A DNA stretch of 64,000 nt from Chlorocebus sabaeus. Its lineage: Eukaryota; Chordata; Mammalia; Primates; Cercopithecidae. Position 1 is the first letter of the stretch; the number at the start of each line of letters is the position of its first letter. Under the pieces are notes generated by a model. That model was not told the origin of the DNA. It made no database searches and was given only the letters and a program-made list of their open reading frames with translations. The position numbers were made by a program, and so were the translations under genes. The stretch spans positions 32,728,421-32,792,420 of the forward strand of contig NC_132929.1 of NCBI RefSeq assembly GCF_047675955.1, given 5' to 3'. Below are positions 24,249 through 35,119 of this stretch, piece after piece.

Positions 24249-24556
24249 TTTTTTTTTTCTCCTGTTTGTTTATTTCAGACAGCATCCCACTCTGTTATCC
24301 ATGCAGGAATGCAACAGCACAATCTTGGCTTACTGCATTCTCAACCACCTGTGCTCAAGCCATCCTCCCGCCTCAGCCTCCCAAGTAGCTGAGATTATAG
24401 GCACGTGCCACTCTGCCTGGCTAGTTTTTTCTTTTCTGTAGAGACAGGGTTTTGCCATGTTGCCCAGGCTGCTCTCGAACTCCTGAGCTCAAGTGATCTG
24501 CCCACCTCAGCCTCCCGTAGTGCTGGGATTACAGGTGTGAACCACCATGCCCAGCC
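24249..24556 (-). mobile_element. AluJ/S-like element (antisense), just downstream of exon B
   Basis: Oligo-T then a diverged first arm (cagacagcatcccactctg) to accaccatgcccagcc. It starts 80 nt after the exon B donor. Similar ctgtgctttt flanks on both sides suggest the target duplication. Confidence 0.9.
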
Positions 24557-24939
24557 CTGTCTGTGCTTTTAATTAGAAGAGAGTTGGATTCTTGGGTGTC
24601 ATGTTGATGTCAGGGCTTAATTGCACAAAAATAATACATCCATTAGATATTTAATAAAAGAAATTATCAAAATTCTTTCTTTTACAAATACATTATAAGT
24701 TTTTAATGAAAGGTTTGACCTTGAATAATTTTGGATGACTGTTCAATTTGTAAGCCATAATTTTAACAAGTTTCAAACGGCCAGTTTAATGCTCTTGCTT
24801 GGTCCTCATATGAGCAACTAAGTAGTGAAAAATGAGACTTAACTAGTTTTCCTCCTTGTAATTAGAAATTCATGTTCTAATGTTAATAACTTATTCTTTA
24901 CCAAAAATCATATAACGAAATTTCCAAGGTGGTTTTATG

Positions 24940-25110
24940 TACGTTCTCATCTTATCAATTCACCAATCCTGCTAGTCAGTTGCTATAAATAGATTTAACA
25001 TAAAAACTGAGGGTCAAAAGGGAGGGCAGGCACATTCATATAATTAGTACTTAGGATAAAATTTTAAGATTTTCTAACTCCAGGTTCATTGTCTTTTGCA
25101 TATTACTTGC
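24940..25110 (-). mobile_element. MIR-like fragment (antisense)
   Basis: acgttctcatcttatcaattc, aaaaactgagggtcaaaagg and tttctaactccaggttcattg in reverse MIR order; diverged. Confidence 0.5.
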
Positions 25111-25124
25111 TTCTACACTCCACT

Positions 25125-25300
25125 TCCTTTTTAATTGAGGTAAAATTTACCATATTAAATTGTACAGTTAGGTAGCATATACTACATTCACTACATTGTG
25201 TTGCTATCACCCCTATCTAGTTCTGAAACGTTACTGCAAAAGGAGACTGTGCATATGAAGCATTCAAACCCAATTATTTTTTCACTAGCTTCCTTCTTTT
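25125..25300. mobile_element. Old L1M-type fragment
   Basis: ttaattgaggtaaaatttacc, attgtacagttaggtagcat and tgttgctatcacccctatct resemble a common L1M 3'-region segment. Orientation not settled. Confidence 0.45.
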
Positions 25301-26084
25301 ATGTCTTATACATAGCCTAACCAGGCCCGTCTATTTTGTGTTGATGCTTACAGCAAGCCTTAGGTGTTCCTTGATGCTTTATCCAAACTGTGTTTAAATG
25401 TCAGAATTTTTGGTGATTTCTACCAAAAATCTTTTAAACAAGAAAATTAAAGCTGCAAAGCATTCTTAAATTAAAAGTGGGCCAGCTTCTAATATGTAGT
25501 CCACCAAAAGATTATGTCACAGTTTTTTATTGCACAGGCATTTGTTGACTGCTTCATATTTATGTATCTACTTTATATTATCCTGTATTTTGGTGAAATA
25601 TTCCTGGTCTCTGGGTCTAGGGTCTGCTTGTGGGTATAAACTGGCACTATGATAGATCATCATATTCAGCATAGAGAACTCTGATTAGATGTATCCACTT
25701 CTCAGTATTATGGATGATTTAGTATGTGTACTATTAAGTCAGCCCAGGTGATTTAGACCAGTACGCTTTTTGTTATTAAAGAAAGGATAAATTGTAAATG
25801 CGTTTTTCCATCTCCAATCTTGTTTCCTACCTAATGAGTTATTCAGAATAGGAACATTCATTGGAGTCTAGATGTGTCAGTGTTACTCTAGAAAAATAAC
25901 TTGTTAGTATGCTGTATGAGTATATACTGTGACAAGAAGCACTTAATACAAGCTAACACACTATTAAGTTCAGGGGGAAAATTAATTATTGAAATAACTA
26001 GGAAAAAGGGGAGTAAATTTCAGAAAAATCCAGACTTAAAATTCAGGTTTTCTATAAATTAAAACTTGTATCTTCTTCACTTTA

Positions 26085-26290
26085 ATTTTGATTGTGATGA
26101 TAGACACTATTGATTGTCTCCTCCATGCCAGGAGTGTTGCTGTACACATTACATTTTTACAAAACCTCTATGAGGTGGTAATGTTAACTTCATGTTACAA
26201 ATGAGGAACCAAGACCCAGAGAAGCTAAATAACTTGGCCAAGGCTGAGTTGGGATATGGTAGTTCTTGATGCCCAGAGAGGCCCACACAT
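26085..26290 (-). mobile_element. MIR (antisense)
   Basis: tccatgccaggagtgttgctg, acctctatgaggtggtaatg, aaatgaggaaccaagacccag, ataacttggccaaggc in reverse MIR order. Confidence 0.72.
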
Positions 26291-26540
26291 TTCCTGTGTA
26301 AATGTCATTTAGTGGGTTCTTATTACGTTCTTTATGGCTATTTCTCAGTGTTAGCCGCTCTTTCTTAGCATTGCAGTTATTGATAAAATCTCAGAGTTTA
26401 AAAGGACTCTTGAGATGATCTGCATCAACCTCAGCATCTTCACAAACTATTTAGATGCTTTAGGAAATCAACATGCTGCACAACAGTTTCTAATTACCCA
26501 ATTTATAATCATTTTCCCCCACATTTTAATGGAAACCTAA

Positions 26541-26735
26541 TAATAATGGCTAAAATATGTTAAGTCTCTCGCTCTTGTTAGGCACTCCCCTAAGCGTCTT
26601 TCATGTATTGTCACAATACATGAAATACACAAAAGGATGTGTTACCCCCCTTTTTACATGGAGGTGACTGAAGCTCAAAGAGGGTTAAGTAAGTTGCTAT
26701 ATGATAGAGCTGAAATTAGAATCCGGCCAGCTTAC
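26541..26735 (-). mobile_element. MIR (antisense), abutted by an Alu
   Basis: gttaggcactcccctaagcg, tggaggtgactgaagctcaa and agggttaagtaagttgctat in reverse MIR order. The Alu at 26784 lies at its 3' edge. Confidence 0.72.
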
Positions 26736-26783
26736 TCTCTTTTGTTTTATTTTATTCTATTTTATTCTATTTATGTATTTTTC

Positions 26784-27072
26784 TTTTTTGAGACAGAGTT
26801 TCGCTCTTGTCCCCCAGGCTGGAGTACAATGACATGATCTCAGCTCACTGCAACCTCTGCCTCCCGGGCTCAAGCGATTCTTCTGCCTCAGCCTCCTGAG
26901 TAGCTGAGATTACAGGCACACAACACAGTGCCTGGCTAATTTTTGTATTTTTAGTAGAGAAGGGGTTTCACCATGTTGGCCAGGCTGGTCTCAAACTCCT
27001 GACCTCAAGTGATCTGCCTGCCTTGGCCTCCCAAAGTGCTAGGATTACAGGCATGAGCCACCGCGCCCAGCC
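26784..27072 (-). mobile_element. AluS-like element (antisense)
   Basis: ttttttgagacagagtttcgc to ccgcgcccagcc. Preceded by a TTTTA/TTCTA-rich tract (26744-26783) derived from its tail. Confidence 0.92.
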
Positions 27073-27589
27073 ATCTCTTAGCTGTTATATTTTGCAACCT
27101 CCCAGAAGTGATTGGTGAATCCCAGACTCTCATGATTTTAAATCGGACATTTTGTATTTGATTGTGTAGTGGTAGGTAACCAAATACAAAAGAAAAATTT
27201 CTTTTCACATGGCAGCAGAAAAACTGGCCTAAATGAATCTTTTGCTAATAATGACTTCTAAGTAGAATGATGGGCTCTAAACTGGTAGGGGCAGTTCAGT
27301 TGACTGTTTTCGTACAAAGAATGTGACTTTTGTTCAAGGGAATGCTATATTAGTTGTGAGTAGTTGGGGTTTTACAAATACAGAGTGTGCCAGATGTTGT
27401 TCATCTTTGGCACTTCTGTTTTAAGGAAGTATAGGCTTGCCTCTTGCGGTAGGAAATGGATGCTTCCCCCTTCGCTATTGTGTACAGTTTTCTTCATATG
27501 CTACATATAAAGTTGCCTTTTTAACTTTGCAGCCTCCTGGGATATTCACTGTAGAGAATTCCCAGCCCAAAGTTAAATGGGTTAAGCTG

Positions 27590-27879
27590 GGGCCAGGCAT
27601 GGTGGCTCATGCCTATAATCCCAGCATTTTTGGAGGCCAAGGCCCGATGATCACTTGAGGCCAGGAGTTCAAAACCAGCCTGGGAAACATAGTGAAACAC
27701 TTCTCTACAAAAAAAAAATAATAATTAGCTGGGTGCAGTGCACACACCTGCAGTCTAGCTACTCAGGAGACCAGGGCAGGGGAATTGCTTGAACCCAGGA
27801 AATCAAGGCTGCGGTGAGCTGTGCTCATACCACTGCACTCCAGCCTAGCCAACAGAGCAAGACCCTGTCTCTGAAAAAC
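27590..27879 (+). mobile_element. AluJ/S-like element, 15-bp target duplication
   Basis: Flanked by aaatgggttaagctg (27575-27589) and aaatgggttaaactg (27880-27894). Confidence 0.92.
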
Positions 27880-27935
27880 AAATGGGTTAAACTGCATGTT
27901 TTATTGTATGGTGTCATTTATGGACCAGGAAAATA

Positions 27936-27983
27936 TAATCCCAGCACTTTGGGAGGCCAAGGCCAGAGAATCACTTGAGGCCA
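27936..27983 (+). mobile_element. 48-bp Alu fragment fused to MER2
   Basis: ataatcccagcactttggga through cacttgaggcca, an internal slice of an Alu left arm with no tail or flanking duplication, joined directly to a MER2 lacking its first bases. Confidence 0.8.
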
Positions 27984-28318
27984 CCTCTGCATCCATAGAT
28001 TTCTCATCTGCGGATTCAGCCAACCACAGATAGAAAAAAACCTTTATAATGGGTGATTCAGTCTGTACTGAACATGTATAGTTTTAAGTTTTTTTTGTTA
28101 TTATTCCCTGAACAATACAGTGTAACTATTTACATAGCATTTTCATAGTATTAGGTATTATGCATAATGTAGAGATGATTTAAAGTATATAAGAGGATGT
28201 ATGTAGGTTATATGCAAATACTACACCATTTTATTTAAAGGACTTGAGCATCTGTGGATTTTTGTATCCTCAGGGATTCTGGAACCAATCCCACTGATAC
28301 TGAGGAATGATTGTGCTG
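27984..28318 (+). mobile_element. MER2 (Tigger-type DNA transposon), 5' end clipped
   Basis: Contains catctgcggattcagccaac, agtctgtactgaacatgtat, tatatgcaaatactacacca and ggacttgagcatctgtggat, ending ctgaggaatgattgtg: MER2 consensus order. The first 10 or so bases with the start of the terminal inverted repeat are missing. Confidence 0.82.
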
Positions 28319-28941
28319 TGATTGTTTAATTCCCATTTTTACAGCTTTCAAAAGTATACATCAGCTTCTTCATGTGTTCCTAATAATGAGCTCCTCAGAA
28401 AATCCTGAATCTGATGCATTTTTTGTGTAAACCTGGAATGCTGCGTTTATCACTTTGTTTTACAGTAAATAAGATGAACAAGTTTTATATTTTACATATA
28501 AGTAAAATTAACACATCAAGTGAGACTGGTTACATATGAAATACTCATGTTTTTGTTTATATTGATAAATTCTAAGAAATATACTTTCTCTGTCAGGTTA
28601 TTTTCTGGAAATATGAACATTCAAGGACAAATTTTACAATAATTAATGCTGTAGTTGTGGTTATAGCAACATAATGTTAAAAGTAAATGTGCCTAATACT
28701 GAATGACATTGCATTTGTCAGTGCCCATATTTAATATTTTAAAAATCTATAGGATAGCAAGCATGGCATTAGCTCTCAGTTTTTAAAATATGCTTTTAAG
28801 CCTAATTCTCAATGTGATGCAGACACTAAATGTGACTCTGCTAAGGAGTCATATTATCAACATGAACTATTACACTAAGTGCCCCTCTACAAATGAAACT
28901 CTGAAGTACCTAGTATAGTACCTGGCACAGAACAGCTTCTT

Positions 28942-29479
28942 TTTTTTTTATTTTGAAACGGGGTTTCTCTCTTGTTGCCCAGGCTGGAGTGCAATAGTGC
29001 CATCTCGGCTCACTGCAACCTCCATCTCCTGGGTTCAAGTGATTCTCCTGCCTCAGCCTCCCGAGTAGCTGGGATTACAGGCATCTGCCACCAGGCCCAG
29101 TTAATTTTTTTGTTTTGTTTTGTTTTTTTTGAGACGGAGTCTTGCTCTGTCGCCCAGGCTGGGGTGCAGTGGCCGGATCTCAGCTCACTGCAAGCTCCGC
29201 CTCCCGGGTTTACGCCATTCTCCTGCCTCAGCCTCCTGAGTAGCTGGGTCTACAGGCGCCCGCCACCTCGCCCGGCTAGTTTTTTGTATTTTTTAGTAGA
29301 GACGGGGTTTCACCGTATTAGCCAGGATGGTCTCGATCTCCTGAATTTTTTTGTATTTTTAGTAGAGAAGAGGTTTCGCCATGTTGGCCAGGCTCCTCTC
29401 AAACTCCTGACCTCAGGTGATCCGCCCACCTTGGCTTCCCAAAGTGCTGGGATTACAGGCCTGAGCCGCCATGTCCGGC
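28942..29479 (-). mobile_element. AluS-like element (antisense) split by a second Alu
   Basis: Outer element in two parts, 28942-29110 and 29344-29479. Flanking duplication agaacagcttctt (28929-28941) / agaacagtttctt (29480-29492). The 179-codon frame running through this region is Alu-derived. Confidence 0.92.
29111..29343 (-). mobile_element. AluY, cercopithecoid AluYR-type, 5'-truncated, nested in Alu
   Basis: Inserted in the middle linker of the outer Alu, with aattttttt on both sides. Diagnostic differences from human AluY, in the antisense reading: gtggccggatctcagctc (for gtggcgcgatctcggctc), gggtttacgcc (for gggttcacgcc), gccacctcgcccggctag (for gccaccacgcccggctaa). The end corresponding to the first 60 or so Alu bases is missing. 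Confidence 0.85.
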
Positions 29480-29510
29480 AGAACAGTTTCTTAAGAAATT
29501 TTCATTCCTA

Positions 29511-29801
29511 GGCCGGGTGCGGTGGCTCACGCCTGTAATCCTAGCACTTTGGGAGGCCGAGGCGAGCAGATCACTAGGTCAGGAGATCGAGACCATCCTG
29601 GCTAACATGGTGAAACCCCGTCTTTACTAAAAATGCAAAAAATTAGCCGGGCGTGGTGGCAGGCGCCTGTAGTCCCAGCTGCTTGGGAGACTGAGGCAGG
29701 AGAATGGCGTGAACCCGGGAGGCAAAACTTGCAGTGAGCTGAGATCACGCCACTGCACTCCTGCCTGGGCGACTGAGCAAGACTCCATCTCAAAAAAAGA
29801 A
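29511..29801 (+). mobile_element. AluY-like element, 17-bp perfect target duplication
   Basis: Full-length, low divergence; flanked by aagaaattttcattcct at 29493-29509 and 29802-29818. Lies 300 nt upstream of exon C. Confidence 0.95.
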
Positions 29802-30104
29802 AAGAAATTTTCATTCCTTTCCCTCGTACTAGTTCGTTGTTTTCTTTCTTGTATTAGTTCATTTGCTGTCATCTTCCCAAATTTATGGGGTATGTATTTT
29901 CAGAATGTATCACTTTTTTAGGAGAACCTATTTTTCGCTGGGACTAGTTAAAAGGAATGAGGCCCTCATTACTGTATTTTGCTGCTTACTCCCAAATATT
30001 GGAAAACAAGAAAGACACTAGGGGAAAAGTTATTCTGTTCATTTGAAGTCTTAATTTCCTTCCAGTATAATATGCTGATGAAATGTATCGTTTTCCATTT
30101 GCAG

Positions 30105-30157
30105 ATCCCTTGCAAGCAAAAAAAGTCAGAAAGGTGCCTCCTGGTTTGCCTTCTTCT
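30105..30157 (+). CDS. TCF12: TCF12 internal coding exon C (DPLQAKKVRKVPPGLPSS exon)
   Basis: This short 53-nt exon lies between acceptor ttttccatttgcag and donor TCT|gtaagt. Its first two bases complete Asp (G|AT); it then reads PLQAKKVRKVPPGLPSS and ends in phase 0, about residues 176-193 of the long form. The KKVRK cluster with the upstream RRR (exon B) resembles a bipartite nuclear localisation signal; in the paralogue TCF4 the matching exons have been reported to carry an NLS, so the same role here is inference. The adjacent KVPPGLPSS motif is shared by all mammalian E-proteins I recall (E2A, E2-2, HEB). A branch-site match (tgctgat, A at 30078) lies 26 nt before the AG. The following exon should begin Val-Tyr-Ala-Pro-Ser and is beyond the window. 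A lineage-typical AluY (+) ends about 300 nt upstream. Confidence 0.97.
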
Positions 30158-31084
30158 GTAAGTACCTATCTTTTTTTAACTTGTTGGTAAACAAACTGAT
30201 TTCAAGTGTTCGGTATTTCCTTGCTACATGGGTACATTCGGTTGATGCCAGTGGGCATACTTTACATAGTAATTGTTCAGTGCTTAACAAAATCATTGAT
30301 TGAGGTAAATCCACATTTAATGTTTGGTTTTTAGATTTCTCTGGAATGATTTGTAGCTTACTCATATGCTCTTACTCCTTGTCCCTGTCATTTGAATTCC
30401 CCTCTTGGGAAGAGGACTAGGCCAGTAGCTGTCAAAGATGATCTCCTATACAGGTCTTTTGATGTTTAATTAGTCATTATGTTGCTGAACAGGAGGACAG
30501 ACAGAGATTAATAGCTGAAAATCTTAGAAATTTACATTTGTAATAATCCCAATGGAGCTAAAGACATTAAGATTCGGAGTACATGTTTGGCTCAGCTTGC
30601 CTCGGTAGGACTGAGGTTATTAATATGCATAAATCACAAAGTCAGATGTTCATTGTGAAGCCCTTGTGGGTTTTAAAGCCTTCATTAAGCCTTTCCTAAC
30701 TTCAGCCTAGCATCAGGAAAGCTTTCAAGCAACTAGTTTGTTGATCCCTCTTTGCTCAAAAATGTATCCTTTGAGAATAAAGGGCTTTGAAGAAGGTTGG
30801 AAAGGTTTGGTGGAACAATCATTAATGGCCATGATAATCTAATACTGTAGGGGCAACTGTGCTATTAAATATACTTTATTCTTTAAAGAAGTAAAAGTAC
30901 TTGTAAATGAACCTGCACCATAAATCTACCTACAATTTTTAAGTATCTGGTGTGAGAAAGGAAGTTTTTTTTTCTTCTCCCTTTGCTTAGAACAAATGGG
31001 GCGTGAGGCTGTTGGATTGAGGCCCCAGTGCCTTGTAGGGTACATCTTTTTGTTGTGTAAATGGATGTTGGGCTTTTATTTGGC

Positions 31085-31565
31085 AGTACTTAACACATGG
31101 GCGCAGGTGCTGCCGGATGAGTCAGCTCATCGAAGTATAGACTGAATGGAATATCCGGCTTGGCAAGTAGTAATCTAGAAGGAGCAGCATGGGTCTGAGC
31201 TTTTTATTTTTTATTAAGGCTAAAGTAGAGATACCATCTTTTTGGTTGTTTGCCTTCCTTCTTTTCTGTGTTCTTCCCCCGCCTTCTCTACCGTGTGATA
31301 CATAAAAAGTCGAATTTGAAATCCTCTTTGTAACTCAGTTCCAGATGGATCTGAGTTTTATGCAGCCTAGGGCAGCTGTGCTCTGAACCTGCAGCCTACC
31401 TGGAAGGTTGGCTTGCAGCTGCAGGCATTCTTAAAAGCTTTTGCTTGCATAAGCACTTGGGCCCACTAGAGGCTGAATAGCTGCTTGATAAACAAAATGA
31501 ACACAATGCCTCAAATCATTATTCCCGAAGACAGGAATTTTTTTCAGCAGCGGCTAAAAATAGTT
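31085..31565 (+). promoter_or_regulatory. Candidate intronic enhancer (motif cluster)
   Basis: In a 2-kb stretch free of recognised repeats I see E-boxes CACATG (31094), CAGGTG (31104), CAGATG (31342), CAGCTG (31373 and 31416), an AP-1/half-MARE TGAGTCAGC (31118-31126) and a perfect MEF2-type CTAAAAATAG (31554-31563). Motifs this short occur by chance; the call is a hypothesis. Confidence 0.3.
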
Positions 31566-32240
31566 GGGCAATTTACATTTTAACAGTTGTGTGCTATGCA
31601 GGGGTAGGTGATTCAACAGTATAACAGATGATTTCTGTTGAATTAACAGAAAATCATATTAAAACTGACAGTACTGCTAAAACATGTAACAGTACAATTT
31701 TCTTGTAATTTATTACTATAATTCAATGAAAGTAATAAAAGTTAAATTGCACATTAATATTTAGTAGAACTATACAGGTTAAAAAAACAGATTAGTGAAT
31801 GAAAAATTCATCTCATTTCTTAACCTGACATTAAGAAACAGTGTATTTTCAGTGTTCCATAGTCCTTTGATTTTTAAAGCAAAATGGACAGAACAGCCTG
31901 GAAAGAGAGTAGACACTGGAGGTCACCAGCATTTCTTACATTTGTAATCATAATAACATTCATTACTTGGAGGTAATGAATAGTAACCTCTGTAACTATG
32001 CATTCTTTATAGATAGTTCTCTGTATTGTCTCAGGTATCTGTAACAAGTCACTGAATTCTGATGAAACCTTGATTTCTTTGAGAACCATTAGGAAATTTT
32101 GCAAGCCAAGCCTACTTATATATTGTATTTTACTAGCTATATTAGTGTACATTAAATGTTATTAAGGACGTATAAATAATTCATTTTAATTAATTGAAAA
32201 TATGTTTTAGATAAAATGCTGTGTTGAAACCTCAGGGCCC

Positions 32241-32544
32241 TTTTGTTTTATTTTGTTTTTTTGAGGCAGGATCTCACTCTGTCACACAGGCTGGAGAGCA
32301 GTGACACAATCACTGCAATCAGCAGCCTTGACCTCCGTGGCTCAAGCGACCCTCCCACCTCATCCTCCCAAGTAGCTGGGACTGCAGGGACTGGCCACCA
32401 CGGCTGGCTTTTTTTTTTTTTTTTTGGTAGAGATGAGGAGGTCTCTCTCCAATCCAAGGTGGTCTCGAACTCCTGGGCTCTGTGCTCCTCCTGCCACAGC
32501 CTCTAAAGTGCTGGGATTGTAGGTGTGAGCCACCACACCCGGCT
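32241..32544 (-). mobile_element. Alu (antisense), J/S-like
   Basis: ttgaggcaggatctcactctg to accacacccggct, with an expanded T run (32408-32424) in the middle linker. Confidence 0.9.
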
Positions 32545-33259
32545 GAAATCTCAAGTATTTAAAAAAGAAAACAACAAAACCTTAAAGACAGATACTTTTC
32601 CCACTTCTAGGATTAACTGTGAAAGATTTTAAAAGAAGGTATTTTAATAAATAATGACAAAATAAGTCCTAAGAACACTTAAGATTATACTGTTTACCTT
32701 CTCCGGATCTAAAATGGAATTTTAAGTTGTGATTTACTGTTTCAGAGCATTTATTGAAAAATACGCAAACTATAAATTTTTGACATGCAAACTGTAAGAA
32801 AAATTGAGTATAAAAATGAAAATTGACTATGTATATTTTATTTTATGATGATTTGACTATTATACTTTCCAAACCATATTGGAAATTTGGCAGTAACATT
32901 CGGGATTTCATCAGTTTGCTGCTTGTTCATTCTATCTTTAATCTGTAAAATATGTGTTACTTTTTCTAAAGAAACAGTGAAAGGACTAGGTTGGTATTGC
33001 TGATACTGATACAAAAAATAATAGGCAAGGTTACTTAGCATGCAGAGCATTGATAATCTGTATAATTTGATCATGGAGCATTGATGAGAGACTTTTTTTT
33101 TTTTTTTTGTAAACTGATTTATATTTAGGTATCATAAGTACATACCTCAGCTTCTCTTTTCCTCTCCAGAACAACTGAATAGTAACTTTTGCTTGTGGAT
33201 GAAGGTCTAACTAGAGCGTATTAAATATCATTAGAGCAGTATAGGCAGTAACATTAAGT

Positions 33260-33330
33260 GAATGGTTCACCCAAATCTGCCTAGCTCAGTCACTGATTGG
33301 CTGTATAGCCTTAGACTAGTCAGCCCTTAG
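33260..33330 (+). mobile_element. Possible MIR fragment (sense)
   Basis: aaatctgcctagctcagtcac, ttggctgtatagccttagac and tagtcagcccttag resemble the MIR core. Confidence 0.4.
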
Positions 33331-34440
33331 GATGTTTGGAGTGGGAAATTTGAAGTTCCTTTCAGGTCTAAAATGCTACATGCTTACAGTTTTAAAACTG
33401 ATATGCTCAACAAATAACCAAAAAAGAATAGTGAGCATAGTTTTCTTCCTCCTGATGAAGAAGTGATGTTTTTTAAGCACATGAGATTCTCCACTTGCTT
33501 CTCTAGACAGATTTAAAGATTGGAAAAAGTGGAATTTTGTAGCAGCAACAGTAGAATAATGCTTGGACATTGAGAATTCAAATATATACAAACACCATAA
33601 TTGTCTTCGGGAACCTCACTATCTTATACGAGAAACAGGCATTCAGGAAATTAATTATATTGCAGTGAAGCAAGTAAGGGTGTGTACCAAGTGCTCTGGT
33701 GACATAGGGTAGGTAGAACTAACCCTACTATAGTGGCTTCAGGAAGAGTTGACCTTTAAGTTGTGTCTGGAAAGATGCGTAGCAGCTCATCTGTTAGAGA
33801 AGGAGAGAATGAACCGGACAGGTAAAATGCATAGAGGTGTGAAAAAATAAACACATGTTGAGGTCACATCTAAAAGTACAATGTTACTAGTTTCTATACA
33901 AGTTGCAACCTTTGTAATTTTCCTGTAGCAAACCCACTCTTCTACTCCAGAGATAGACTGAGTTGGGGAACACATGAAATCAGTACAGATATGAGAAGAG
34001 ATAAGTTGTCATAGCAGTCTACCCTGGATAAACACCTCAACTATTCTGGCCAAGAGATAATGGAAGGCATTTATAATTGTTAAAGTTTTATCTGGGAGTT
34101 TCCAAAGGCATGGGTGGTACTTTGGCTTTGCAGGGTGTTTTCCTTCCCTTTTAGGGTTCTTAAACCTCCCCTCCCATTCTCTAACTGCCAACTCTTGTCT
34201 TTGTTCTTTGCATGTACATCAGCTGTTTTTCATCTATATCAGATCTTTACTAAGATACAAAGTTCAAGGGAATTTTGAATCTCTGGGTGGGGATTTGGGG
34301 CAGGGTTTTTTCCTGGTAATTTGTGGGGGGGAAAAAAAAGGAAACATTTGTAATGTATTTGTTAGCATCCTTTACAGCCTCAGTGTCACTGTGTTAGTGG
34401 TGCAACACTTCATGTGTGAGGAACTTTGTTAACCATTACC

Positions 34441-34600
34441 CATATCCTAATCTTCAACCTTTTGCCAAACAACTCTATAACTAATATTCCCTACTTACAA
34501 GTAAGAAAATTAAGACTCAAAAACATAAATTAACTTGCCAGAAATCACACATAGGGCCAAGATTACAACCTAACTTAATATCAAACACCATTTTATTTTT
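34441..34600 (-). mobile_element. MIR-like fragment (antisense)
   Basis: acttacaagtaagaaaattaag, taacttgccagaaatcacac in reverse MIR order. Confidence 0.6.
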
Positions 34601-34809
34601 GAGTGTTAAAATCTGATTCTTTAATACCTTGGTTTATTCAGAAAATATCTTGCTTAGTATATTAGATTTAAACAAATTTATTCTGTCAAGTATGTTTTTA
34701 CTGATTAAATTTATTTTCATTTGGCTTTGTTGTTTAAGAACCTACAGTAGTAGAATACCACAGACTTCCCAGTGAAGCATATAATGGATTTTATTTATCT
34801 GCCCTCAGC

Positions 34810-35117
34810 CTTTTTTTTTTTTTTTTTTTTTTTTTTGAGATGGATTCTTGCTCTGTCACCCAGGCTGTAGTGCAGTGGCATGATCTCAGCTCACTGCAAG
34901 CTGCGCCTCCCAGGTTCACGCCATTCTCCTGCCTCAGCCTCCCAAGTAGCTGGGACTACAGGCGCCTGCCACCACACCCGGCTAATTTTTTGTATTTTTA
35001 GTAGAGATGGGGTTTCATTGAGATAGCCAGGATGATCTCGATCTCCTGACCTCATGATCCACCCGCCTCAGCCTCCCGAAGTGCTGGGATTACAGGCGTG
35101 AGCCACTGCGCGCAGCC
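34810..35117 (-). mobile_element. AluY-like element (antisense)
   Basis: Poly-T, gagatggattcttgctctg to agccactgcgcgcagc. Flanks ctgccctcagc / ctgcccttagc suggest the target duplication. It carries the ordinary AluY pattern, not the AluYR changes. Confidence 0.93.
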
Positions 35118-35119
35118 TG

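Larger units (their letters stand above)
24169..30104 (+). other. TCF12: TCF12 intron between exons B and C (5,936 bp)
   Basis: Donor gtgagt at 24169, acceptor ttgcag ending 30104. It contains Alus, two or three MIRs, a MER2 and an Alu-in-Alu nest. Unique stretches without recognised elements are 24557-24939, 25300-26084, 26291-26540, 27073-27574, 28319-28928 and 29819-30104. Confidence 0.93.

Noticed and set aside
24061..24441. 126-codon frame overlapping exon B
   Set aside because: It is out of frame with the TCF12 reading and continues into intron and Alu; a shadow of exon B.
28972..29511. 179-codon open frame with PRLECNSAISAHCN-type sequence
   Set aside because: The peptide is the familiar translation of antisense Alu sequence across two nested Alus; no gene.
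29979..30161. 60-codon frame overlapping exon C
   Set aside because: Reads exon C in the wrong frame (KQKKSERCLL...); the spliced frame matches TCF12.
33600..33900. Possible ancient interspersed repeat (gtgctctggtgacatagggt, gacctttaagttgtgtctgg)
   Set aside because: It recalls a common mammalian repeat with gain-of-weight phrases such as gaccttgagttgtgtctgg, but I cannot fix a family or boundaries, so no feature is claimed.
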